From Takakia lepidozioides (taxonomy: Eukaryota > Streptophyta > Takakiopsida > Takakiales > Takakiaceae), in contig CM060733.1 in NCBI GenBank assembly GCA_030704615.1, forward strand, positions 56,482,001 through 56,546,000: 64,000 bases of DNA. Reading direction: 5' to 3'. Position numbers and translations under genes: made by a program. The notes beneath the pieces were generated by a model. That model saw nothing but the letters and a program-made list of their open reading frames with translations. It was not told the DNA's origin and did not search any database. Below, in pieces: positions 32,101 through 40,680 of this stretch (within the stretch, counting starts at the first letter, position 1; every line of letters starts with the position of its first letter).

Positions 32101-34992
32101 CCTGGATCTAATAGTATGCAAGGCACAAGAAAAACAGAAGAGGATTTGTCTCCACTTTGCATATTGGGCAGAACATATTCCCAGGAGGTGTTATCCTGTC
32201 TGTCTGTCTGTCTCAATTGGGACAGTGTGGAGATCACTTCGAAGTTGGCCAGAGCACTGTGTGAGGGACAGGGAAAACTTAGCAGAGAGGTAGGACGGCA
32301 TGAAGTGCAAGTATCGGTATTTGTAGAATCGGTTCTTATGCGAGCTGGTTCTTGGGCCTGCAATTGTGTTGCATACGTGGAACCTTCTCATATGTTCTCT
32401 GATCATCCTGAGAGGGAGACACAAAGAAACTTCCTAATGTCCACAGGGGAGCGCCCATGACCCGTAGAGTAACAAAGAACCACAGAAAACAAACTGTAGA
32501 ACTGAGAGAGAGTGAAGTGGGGGAAGTGATCTATTACATCCATGAGGGAGGGGGAAATTTTTGTCAAATTTTGATTGAAGTGTGGGTGTCATTGCAAGGC
32601 AGAGGGCTATTGAGAGGGAGGCAGCATTGCGGGGGGGCGGCAAGCTGGTGGCACCAGTGCAGCTTGTTCCAGATTTCTTGGATGACAGGCTTTCTCGTAC
32701 TATTTCTTCCCCATGAACCCACACCTGCACTATTTCAGCTGGAGATCCACTTGTCAAAATCTATTCCCTTTTTTCCCCACACTACACTTCTTGAAATATG
32801 TTGGACTTGTGACTTTGGCAGGTGATGGACTTCCATTATCCAGTTACCGACTTGGTACCCGGGCCGCCCCCCTTCATGATTTGTTGCCACCACAACTCAC
32901 CCATGCTTTAAAGCAAGCCCTCGTCACCTTTGATGATCAAGTTAGCCTCTCGTCTCTCTCTGTCTTGCTCTCTCTCCCTCTCACAAGGCTATGGCCACAA
33001 GGCTACGGCAAACAAAGTCTTATGAGTACATTCTCCCCATTGATATTACTTTACCACGCTTTGTAAAACTCCTCTGAAAGTCGACATGACTTAAAAAGGA
33101 ATCATCTTATCAAGACCTTTGTAAATATAATAACTTGGTTGTTGTCTCTCATACTTCAAATTGTCTTTCACATTTCATCCAAATGGGCCACTTGGTCACG
33201 AGGACCTTTAACAGTCTACAGTTGTTTCATTACGTGTCCCTAACCGGGGTTAATATCTTGCAAGTGGTAGTTCCTATAGCTTTACTGTTCTGACTGACTC
33301 TAGACATTGTCATTCTGTCTCCTCACCTGATGTTTAGGGCTACTGCCTGACACCACTTGCAATAGTAAAGGTGAAAAAGATCAACACTTACCATTCATGT
33401 AGCTTGACTGTTGGAATCTTGTAATACAAGCAAAGAAGAGCCCTAGAAAACGTGCACTTGTACTAAAGGTTTCAAAGAAGTTCTGTAGGAAAATGGCAGG
33501 TTCGTCTATGTATAGGAACACATTCATGACTTTTGGGGCTTCAGAAAGAGTTACATTTTAGGGGGCATTTTTGGCTGTCATGGTGCAGTTGCCGGGCTTC
33601 ATAGACCAGCGTGCTCTCCTTCATGGGGTGGAGGTAAGACCTGTCTTTGCTCTATTGTTTCATCAATTGCTCTCTCTCTACCCACCCTCGGCACTAGACT
33701 GAAATTTAAACTCAGGGCAGGAAGCCTACCTTTGAACAGCAAACAGAAGCAGAGAGGAAAGGGAGAGTGCAATTGCCCGTTGTGTGGGCAATCTGAAGAC
33801 AGTATTCATTTTCTGATACACTGTCCGGGGTTCTCTCACGAAAGAGACGCTCTCTTCAAATCTATTAAGGGAATTGTGCCTGTACCCCTGTTTACCAACT
33901 TTGAAAGTCTCGAGGCTGAGCCAAAAGCCCAGGCCCTCCTGAGGCCTAGTTTTTGGGCAAATCACACACAGCAGATTGATGCTTGTGTGAAGGGATTTCT
34001 AGAGGATATCTGGAAATCCCGGATTAATTCTTTATATGGAGGTAAGTCTTACTACCAACGTCAGCCCCTGACAGAGGTAGGTTCTGTCCCTTTTGTTCCC
34101 GCTCAAACTGGGCGCGGGGTCAATGGCCACAAGGCTACGGCAAACAACGTCTTATGAGTACAATCTCTCTCTCACAGATACTGTTAAAAGTTGTTCAAAC
34201 AAAGCTTTGGGTCTCACTCAATTTTTCCACTACAGAAGATTGATTCTGATGTTAAAGGAACATGCTTTGCAATGTTACTAGGCTTACCTTGGAGATGCCT
34301 GTGGGTTGGCAACTCCAGCCATGCTGAAACTGTAGAATCCATTCAGCTTTCGGTGCTCAAAGAGGGCACATGGCTGTTTGGGGTGAGTTTGGTGTTCCAC
34401 CCTTGAGCTCTCGACGTGATGAGCTCAAGGTCAGATGGCGGGGTCAGTGTAATCGCATGCCTAATACCAGATTCCCTAAGGTAATCGACTCCAATTCTTG
34501 GAAGCAAGACCGTCCTGTTAAACAGGCTAAGTCCTGGTGGAAAAGGGTAGAGGAGATTTTCAAGTACCTGCATATTAGGCAGGAAGAAATGACACTGCTA
34601 GATGAAGCGGACTTGGGGGCTGAAGTGGCTAAGACCATGTCGGAAGCACGGAGAATGTCCGAACCAACGAAGTTAGGCCTAAAACTTCCCTGAACTGTTC
34701 CCAGTTTTGTGACATGGGTGAGGACATTTGTTAGTATACAATGGTCAATGCTTGATTTAATCAGAATTTTCTGCTGCAGACAAGAACCAGTTCTCCAGTG
34801 AGAATAGAGCGCAATAAGGACAGCTTTGAGTCTTTGACAATGCCGGGCCTCTATCCAGTAGGAGAAGGAGCAGGATACGCTGGTGGCATTGTAAGCGCTG
34901 CAGTGGATGGAATGCATGCAGGACTTTGTTTGGCAAAACAGTTTGATGCCAACAATGCCCTCCTCCGGTTACTTCCATCAAGCCTGTCATAG
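20113..34992 (+). CDS. FAD/NAD(P)-binding oxidoreductase (PDE327-like), 14 exons
   Basis: Exons by splice sites and frame: 20113-20820, 21263-21322, 21515-21806, 22270-22463, 27187-27258, 27701-27826, 28220-28435, 28739-28786, 29731-29895, 30556-30720, 32603-32696, 32822-32940, 33589-33633 and 34780-34992. All junctions are GT-AG and the joined frame is open for 838 codons. The FAD site is VVVVGSGPAGLFAALVLAET; further family blocks are NLCFGE/GGAGTWSDGKLTTRIGKN, DGKPHIGTDRLIRIL, VLGVGHSARDVYESL, VGFRIEHPQELVN and, at the end, GLYPVGEGAGYAGGIVSAAV. The family includes the Arabidopsis PIGMENT DEFECTIVE 327 protein, thought to act in plastids; its substrate is not known to me. The N-terminal exon is long (236 codons) and weakly conserved before GYWRVFRVEV, so the start is uncertain; a stop precedes it at 20083. 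Introns hold at least nine LINE pieces. Confidence 0.9.
21360..21438 (+). mobile_element. LINE-A 3' end, very short copy
   Basis: CTATGAGCTTTCCGCGGACG, TTATAAAGCACC and four ATTTC repeats form the terminal 80 bp of the LINE-A family. It lies in intron 2 of the FAD oxidoreductase gene and carries no coding sequence. Confidence 0.75.
21838..22058 (+). mobile_element. LINE-A 3' end, truncated copy
   Basis: This stretch starts within the last codons of LINE-A (TCTCACTGAAGTCTTCCACT, then a frame giving [20 protein letters not shown]). It continues through the 3' UTR to CACCATTTCATTTCATTTC. It begins about 30 bp after the exon 3 donor, inside intron 3. Confidence 0.8.
22495..22521 (+). mobile_element. 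LINE-A tail, minimal copy
   Basis: Only TTATAAAGTACCATTTCATT and one more repeat unit remain, next to a TCTC run at 22475-22494 and directly before a longer LINE-A copy. It could be the tail of an independent, extremely short insertion. Confidence 0.5.
22540..23893 (+). mobile_element. LINE-A retrotransposon, 5'-truncated
   Basis: From about 22560 one frame reads DLLYADDVALLAQFPVFLQ, KTKIMVFNGQ and, after a stop codon at 22765, LGLVIHSPKFHFAATALDRL and TIYGCEFWAPGVPVSWWEKN. YADD is the reverse-transcriptase catalytic box; the rest is the thumb and connection. The C-terminal zinc-binding part (CPACIGRSQE, EEHFFFYCPLYYEIRG) is at 23570-23660 after frameshifts. The 3' UTR ends with TTATAAAGCACC and (ATTTC)n. 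Endonuclease and the first RT boxes are missing. It sits in intron 4 of the FAD oxidoreductase, in the sense orientation. Confidence 0.85.
24180..27095 (+). mobile_element. LINE-B retrotransposon, longest copy
   Basis: The 5' edge lies in the end of the endonuclease domain (DIGTSDHFLVW, with the SDH catalytic box). Then, in order: HLNGYKAGGPDGI, NYRGITFLNAVGKTF, GQAGFRRNRGCVDHI, FLDVKKAYDTV, GVAQGCTLSPLLFNIFIN and FADDFTG, which are RT boxes 1-5 with FADD in place of YADD. A connection domain follows, then a C-terminal CNCPLCGQSEDSIHFLIHC zinc motif and a final AYD-less tail. Frameshifts near 25180, 25890 and 26320 and several stops break what was one long ORF. It ends in CGTCTTATGAGTACAATCTC with no long A tail. 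It lies in sense orientation in intron 4 of the FAD oxidoreductase. Confidence 0.88.
29035..29110 (+). repeat. possible tRNA-derived SINE head
   Basis: The stretch TGGCCCAGTGGTTAGGG resembles a tRNA A box and GGTTCTTACCC, about 35 bases on, a weak B box. No A-rich tail or flanking duplication was recognised. It lies in intron 8 of the FAD oxidoreductase. Confidence 0.3.
29478..29560 (-). mobile_element. LINE-A 3' end, antisense copy
   Basis: On the minus strand this gives TCCCATAAGGTCTTTGAGAT and TTCCGTGGATGTTCTAAAGT, then ATCATTTCCTTTCATT. This is a diverged LINE-A 3' end in intron 8, opposite to the gene. Confidence 0.65.
30040..30402 (+). mobile_element. LINE-A 3' end, truncated copy
   Basis: It contains GATCCGTGGGAGATTCCACT, TCTCACTGAAGTCTTCCATT and CTGCATGAGGCCTTGACCCT, then TCCCGTAAGCTCTTTGAGCT, TATAAAGTACC and ATTTCATGTCATTTCATTTC. 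It sits in intron 9 of the FAD oxidoreductase in sense orientation. The ATTTC array is interrupted by one substitution. Confidence 0.8.
30908..31560 (-). mobile_element. LINE-A copy, antisense, with an internal micro-insertion
   Basis: On the minus strand the C-terminal part of LINE-A can be followed (RTWKLANLTTKLQFYRET, RPNYLSAALSPSLSS, then the zinc region and 3' UTR) to GGTACTTTATAACATCCATG and the tail near 30908. At 31246-31280 it is interrupted by 35 bases from the LINE-B 3' end. Its 5' side abuts the antisense LINE-B copy at 31561. The whole lies in intron 10. Confidence 0.75.
31246..31280 (+). mobile_element. LINE-B micro-insertion (about 35 bp of 3' end)
   Basis: AGGCTACAGCAAACAAAGTC followed by TTATGAGTACATTCT equals the last bases of LINE-B. 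It lies in plus orientation inside the minus-strand LINE-A copy, splitting the CCAGTCTCTATGCG/ATCTGGAGACTGTGG segment of LINE-A. Similar minimal ends occur at 32988-33030. Confidence 0.75.
31561..31875 (-). mobile_element. LINE-B 3' end, antisense
   Basis: The minus strand encodes KGIVPVPLFTNFESLEAEPK, RPSFWANHTQQIDACVKGFL and RINSLYEGKSYYQRQPLTEV, nearly identical to 26790-27090. It ends with CTTATGAGTACAATCTTTCT at the right polarity. It carries about 300 bp of the element only, and is nested against LINE-A in intron 10. Confidence 0.85.
31878..32440 (-). mobile_element. LINE-A remnant, antisense, decayed
   Basis: The minus strand has words such as RFPIPGRRLSYEDTTCAAYL that align with the LINE-A C-terminus ([15 protein letters not shown]). 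It also has CCCAATATGCAAAGTGGAGA, probably the zinc region. Divergence is strong, so this is an older insertion than its neighbours. Confidence 0.55.
32988..33030 (+). mobile_element. LINE-B 3' end, minimal copy
   Basis: CTATGGCCACAAGGCTACGG with CAAACAAAGTCTTATGAGTA and a short tail is about 43 bp of the LINE-B end. It is located 48 bp after the exon 12 donor, in intron 12 of the FAD oxidoreductase. Confidence 0.7.
33684..34170 (+). mobile_element. LINE-B 3' end, young truncated copy
   Basis: Nearly identical to 26600-27090; by eye about five differences in 480 bp. The ORF 33732-34157 encodes the same zinc region (CNCPLCGQSEDSIHFLIHC) and tail. It begins at CTCGGCACTAGACTGAAATT and ends TTATGAGTACAATCTC. 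It lies 50 bp after the exon 13 donor, in intron 13. The high identity to two other copies in the same gene suggests recent LINE-B activity. Confidence 0.88.
34176..34740 (+). mobile_element. LINE-B remnant, older copy
   Basis: This carries FGVPPLSSRRDELKVRWRGQ, SWKQDRPVKQAKSWWKRVEE and LDEADLGAEVAKTMSEARRM, parallel to 26240-26510 of the long copy. It is clearly diverged and cut off before the zinc region. It directly follows the young copy, so the young one inserted beside or into it. Confidence 0.75.
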
Positions 34993-37735
34993 CTCAATCG
35001 ACTGGTCGGCATTGACTGTATGTTTGTAAGTTTAAATTTGTGGTGCAGATCAGCCAGATTCTTTGAAAGGCATAGAGCTCATGTAAAGGGTTGTGGCTGT
35101 TGAGTGGCTCAAACCCACTAGTAGCAGCTAAAGAGAAGCAATTATGAACTACATTTTCCTAGGTGTTCTGTATGAATGGAACAGGAGCAGAAATGAGAGG
35201 CCACTCCTGAACCCTCGTGGGTGATAATACCGACAACCTTGTATGCAATCCACAACCAAGAAAAGTAGGAAGGGGGGGGGAGGGGAGAGAGAGAGCAGCA
35301 GCAGTGCTGCTGCTGCCGCTCTCTATACCCATTTCTGAAGTTGCCATGCTGGTGGTACCCTCCTTCCAAAGCATCCAAACCCTCGGTTTGCAGTTTGTTC
35401 CGCAGTCTTGCCCATTATGTCCTCCAAAGACGCATGATCAATATAAAATTTGATTAAAAATTTAGATCATTCCTAAATATATCTTTCCTGATGGAAATAT
35501 GTATCTTCAAGGAAGGTATGTTTGTACTGATTCTGGAATGTCTTTCATGTTTTAGCGAGCTTTATGAAAAGATGGTCGACGAAACTTTGGAAAACATGTT
35601 GATAGTAGAATGATGAAATGATGCACAAAGACCTGTTTCCTTTCCTCAGCCTGTAAAATATGTGTGATGAGGAGTGTAGAACTGGAATAGACTTGAGAGC
35701 TGTCTGCACTGCCCCAACTTATCATTTGACAGACAGCTAAGCCCAGATGGTTGCATGTTGTATGCCCTCACAACTCGATGGTGGCACAACATTGGCCTCA
35801 AATTCCCTGAGGGTAATTCACTATACACAGCTCATGCTGCAGATGGGGGCTTATTTTGCATGACGGAAGAGGGCGTCAATGACTTAAATCAATTGTATGC
35901 AATCCTCTCTTGAACAGTTCGAGACAATTGCCTACCCCGCCTCACAATCCGACACATTTGGACGTGCAAAGTGTGAATCTGATTGTGAATAGATGCACCG
36001 AGAGCTACAAGGTCATTCTGATATCAAACGAGTACACGAAACATTGGATAACACATATCTATGACTCTAGGACTCTTCGTGAAGAGGGAGCTGCTGACAG
36101 AGTTGCTGAAAACTAGCAGTAGATGGGAGGGCATTCCACAACTTGCAAACTGACTTAGAGCGGACAAGACTTCAATATCGCACACAGGCCAACACTACCT
36201 CATTAACTCGAAAGGAAGTCTGCTCCAAATCTCCTCCTCCATATCGCCAGAGGCAGTTTCGGAGTCAAAACCTCTCCAACTGTGTTCTTGTGATCCTAAC
36301 CTTAACAGAGCTTGGGGGGGAAAAGTTAAGGGAAAGAAAGTCTCGGCCTTGAGCCTCCCCGAATTGGCCAAACTCTATTAAGACTATCGAGCATAGAAGA
36401 ACTAAGTGAGTAGAAGTGATTTAGTGAGAGCAGGTTAAGCTCACCCTTCGTTATATGCATGTATGTATGTGCAGCCTCGTGCAGTGCGTTCCCGCCCTGC
36501 TTACGGCCTAAAAGACAGATATTGCTGGGATTTCTTTCCTACCTCAACGGCCCAGATTATCTTGATTGGATGGTGCAATTTAGTTGTTCTCATTTTCTTG
36601 ACCTCCCCTTACTCTCTCCATGAAAAGATATGTAAAAGAAAAATCAAAGGAGGAAATACTACTTTGGAGTGCTAATCCCTTGGCCCAATGTTTCAACTGT
36701 ATGCTGGATATCTCTACAGGAGTGCATCATGCTCAATAGAAATGAAAGCAATGACCTTTGAAATGTCTGAGAACTGCAAGAAAAGCTGGCTTGTAGTATG
36801 ATGGTATTTCTCACAGGTATTCCTCACAAAATCTCAGAAGTCTGAATTGCTCAGACACTACCCAGATGGAAAAACACCAATCACCTTCAAACCAAAACTC
36901 TTTTCAATCGCCACTAAAGACCCAAGGAGAGTATGGAGTTGCAGGCCAAGTTAGAGGCGAACTCTACCATAGATTATAAACGGAGGTAGAGAAATTGAGT
37001 GCAGCCTGCACATTGATGTGATGAAGTTGGGCTGGCCCTTGGTGGACTTGTCAACAATGCCACTCCAGTGCATTGATTCAGCCTAAAGGAAAGCTAAAGG
37101 TAGTAATTTTCCATGATCAGCAAGTCAGCGAAACACAGCAGTGGTTGATGTTTGAACGCATTTTCAGCACAATTGTCTCCCCATTAGATAGGCGTCCCTG
37201 GTTGTATTGGGATCTTGGCGAAGAACTGGCTTGTTCCGCTTTTTGCGGCTCTTGCTTTTGTATTGACCTGTGTCACAGGTGTGTCTCAGGCTACAATCCA
37301 GTTTGCAGCAGCGTGAACTTCGAAGGCCAGATGCAAAGCCTGATCTATAATCTTCAAATCTTTAGCAAGTAGCTCCATCTGTATTTACTGTAACGTGAAG
37401 ATAGAAGGCATATTGTGTGGTCCAATCCCTGCCATAGCGTGCTCTCTCTCCAGATATTCTAAACCACCTGGTCTTTGACTGTAACTAGCAACGCTGAAAT
37501 TGGCGTCAATGGCCATTTGACATTTGGGAACTGACAGAACTGGCTGTGGGGGCCCCAGCGAGATTCTTCCCTAAATCGCCTTAACTTGGCGCGTAGCTGT
37601 AAAATTCAGGCTATACGAAACTGACTATTTGATGTACAAGCTGGGAAAAATCATGCTAGAACACACAAGTTCAGCTGCAGACCCCAACAAAAAAAAAATC
37701 TGTGACATGCATGAGAGAAAGAAAGAAGAAAGAAA
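34993..37735. other. no gene recognised between FAD oxidoreductase and PPR relic
   Basis: The first few hundred bases are the 3' untranslated region and end of the FAD oxidoreductase gene. Further on, short ORFs (up to 99 codons at 37073-37372, Cys-rich in the middle) have no recognisable features. A frame near 35770-35910 reads TRWWHNIGLKFPEGNSLYTA before a stop and may be an old coding relic, not identified. An inverted repeat is noted separately. Confidence 0.4.
35295..35316. repeat. perfect inverted repeat GCAGCAGCAG-TG-CTGCTGCTGC
   Basis: Ten-base arms with a two-base centre, following a G-rich/GA-rich run (35271-35294). It could form a tight hairpin or cruciform. It lies about 300 bp after the FAD oxidoreductase stop codon. 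Confidence 0.85.
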
Positions 37736-37737
37736 TT

Positions 37738-38095
37738 TGGTACAACTGCAGCTCTGACCATGTGGACCTCTTTGCCCTTTTCCAGAGCTGCCAGGCTTGC
37801 ACACGCATTGCTATGCATAGAAACGTGATGTGGTTGGGCTTCACCCCTTGCCAAGGTCTCCAAAGCCCCCATACCACGTCCCTGCTGTGGATACCCTGCA
37901 AGCATCGTCTTCAATGACACCACATCTCGTTCAGCCATAGTGTTGAAAACTCCCTTTGCATCCTTAATGCACCCACGTTTGGCATACATGTCCACCAGGG
38001 TAGTGTTCACAATGACATCTGGTACAATTCCAGCTTTGACGATGTCACCTTGCACCTCTTTGCCCTTTTTCAGGGCTGCCAGGCTTGCAAGTCCA
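37738..38095 (-). pseudogene. isolated PPR triplet fragment
   Basis: The minus strand reads [40 protein letters not shown] and NTMAERDVVSLKTMLAGYPQ, then [14 protein letters not shown]. This is one P-L-S unit closely related to the 2.5-4.2 kb array, 34 kb away. It ends abruptly at both sides in unrelated DNA. It shows that the amplified triplets also moved to distant sites. Confidence 0.8.
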
Positions 38096-40680
38096 CGGAA
38101 GGCCCAGAGGTCGCGTCACACAGTACAACAGCGCAAAGCACCACAGAAACCTAAAACAGACCAACCCCAAAGGTTGCGCAAAGATAGAATTCCTCAGTCA
38201 TGTAAGAGAGACAGGCTTGTACTCTTCAGATTGTATTTGACTCAGAGTCTACTCGTTTTGTGTTTATGTATCGGAGTGTTGGTTTAGAGTCTCATGCTGA
38301 AAGAAAAGTGACTTTGTCTCCTCTTTGAAGCCTATGTACACCTACCAGGAGCCCTGAAAGTTCCATACATGGCATCATATCGCGGACATGAATACTCGAG
38401 AAAATATCACACGAAGCGTACGCAGATAGAGCATGCGGGTGGACTCTGCTTTCATCATCACCATTCGCACAGAAGCACTAAACAATCGCCGCCTCTTGGG
38501 TGGTGTTCTTCTTGGAGCCCCGCTGTTGTTTGGGTGGGGAAGAATGCAGACGCGATGGTGGTGACAAGCTGCCATCTTCCTGCAGTGACGGCCTGCAAAC
38601 TCTGTCTCGGAGTATAGTTGACTTCGGTCCCTTTCTGTTGCGGAATCTCTTTCGCACGGGCTGGAGATTGGAGGAAATCTGTTGGAGACAGGGCGTGCGT
38701 AGAGGCAACCACCCATCGCCTGGATCTCGTGTTCAGCTTGCCGTCAAGCAGACCTGCCGGCAAAGCACCTGTTGGGGTGCCCTTGGAAAATGGTCTGGAC
38801 CCAACTTGTTCTTCTGTGTTGCGTTTTTCTTCAGGCACGTTCTCCCCATCTCGTCCGTGTTCTTGTGCTTGTTTTTGTTTGGGCCCCGCGCTTGTGCCTC
38901 GATTGACTGGTCATGTTTACAATCTGGGGTTGGTATTGAGTCAATCGAAGAGGATCAAGCAACCATCATGCCATTTGAGAGCAATCAAAGTAGGTGACGG
39001 TTCTGGTCTATGTTTTTAGCTTCTCTAAGGTTGGAGCAAGAATTTGTCCGGGTATAAGGTTCCAGATCACACGGGGAGTTCTGGACAAGCCACTTTGGCC
39101 TTAATGCAAAGAATGGAGGGAAATCGACATACCATGGCTGTTTCTCGACTGTTGTGGGCTTCATTGCCGTGAAATTAGCAACACTCTGTTACTGTTCATC
39201 ATATCACATGGACCAAAACCAACGACACTGGTCTATGGTGGCCCTAGTTATAGCATACATTTTGTAAAATCCATCTGGAGTTAGAAGTCCTCCCAACCTC
39301 CAATTTCTACATATTAGCTCCATTTTCAGCTTCTTGTTGTTCTTGTCTTCCTCTTGTGAGATTTTAGCGTATACATATGAAGGGTTGCTAAGCCTATCTT
39401 CCTTGAGCATCCTTGATGTACCTCCAACTGAATGTAAATGCAAGTGAATGTGTTTCTCATAGTTCTCAGATTGTCTGAGAAAATTCTGGGTGCTCTCTCC
39501 CTCTCTCTCTATGTTACAAGGTCCAATTATGTGTTTGTGCTTGCTAGATCATCAGTTGAAGCTGGCAAATGTACCTATTTTGTATCTATATCACCAGGAA
39601 GCAAGGAGCATAGAGACTGTAAAATTGAACATGCCAAGCACTGCGGGGAGCCAGTAGAAGTCACTCAATTTACTTTGTTTCAATGAAGAAGATATGATCC
39701 ATGGGCAAGGATGTTTGGCCTGTGACTCTATTCATAACAGCGACAATAACACTGCTTATAAGAAATTAGCCAAGGGAAAGGGAAGTGATTTGGAAGGGAA
39801 ATTCTGAAGGCCTCTATTCCTGCAGGTGCTTAAGGCAGTGTATGGTGAGGCGATAAAGAAAGTAGTGGGGAACCAGACAGCACACACTCCATGAGTGGCC
39901 CAAAATTTTGGTGAGCATAAAGCCAAAAGTGAATATTATGTGAGCAAATTCTACATACAAAGATTTGTCTCACTCACGATGATCATAAGACTAAATCTGA
40001 CCATCTTGTTGACTTCATGTAAGGTCGGTGGCAGGTGCAGAAGAACTCATGTATGTTTTTGACTTGAAGTTTTGGTTGAAATTAGGTGGAATTAGGTTCG
40101 ACATCATGTGGTTCTTGTAGAGAACCACACACACCTAGCCCGAGATTAGATCCAAACCATGGTGCCAAAGCAAAATTACAGCAGTTTTCCTCCAAACTTG
40201 CAGGTTTGATTGTATCAAGGTTCAGTCCCCACCTGAAGTTGATGCTATGTGACTTTGAGAGCACAACATTACGGGTCGTTTCACTTGTGCAACATCTGAT
40301 TGGGTTACTTTTTGATGTGTGTATTGGAGTCATTACTCTGTACATACTTAGATGGTAACTCACATTTCCAAGTAGATTACATCCCTGGGTGCCCTAGCGT
40401 GACCAAGCTCAGGTAGCCCCATGACTGGAGTGACATCTGTACATGTAGATTTAAAGGATTTAGATAATTTGACTACCAAATATCTTGACTTAACAATAGG
40501 TCTGTTAGGAAAATTTCAAAAACAGATTCCTTTGTGTCACAATGGTTTCATAGCTAATACTAGCACTGGTATGGGAAGTTCATAGATCCCATCACTGACC
40601 ATGCTGTGTTTCTGTACACATGATGAAATTAATAGTGGACAATAAGAAAGTGACAGAGGCTGAAACTGGAGTGTTTCTAA
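38096..40680. other. no gene recognised; G+C-richer ORF block at 38.4-39.0 kb
   Basis: At 38369-39019 several frames on both strands are open for 76-165 codons, which often marks a G+C-richer promoter or first exon. No motif identifies a product and no downstream exon could be connected. An exon-like frame at 39540-39686 (EAGKCTYFVSISPGSKEHRD) is unexplained. The last part up to 40680 is downstream of the OPT stop codon. Confidence 0.35.

Noticed and set aside
33732-34157. Independent zinc-finger gene
   Set aside because: It is the C-terminal part of LINE-B, nearly identical to 26645-27076 and lying in an intron.
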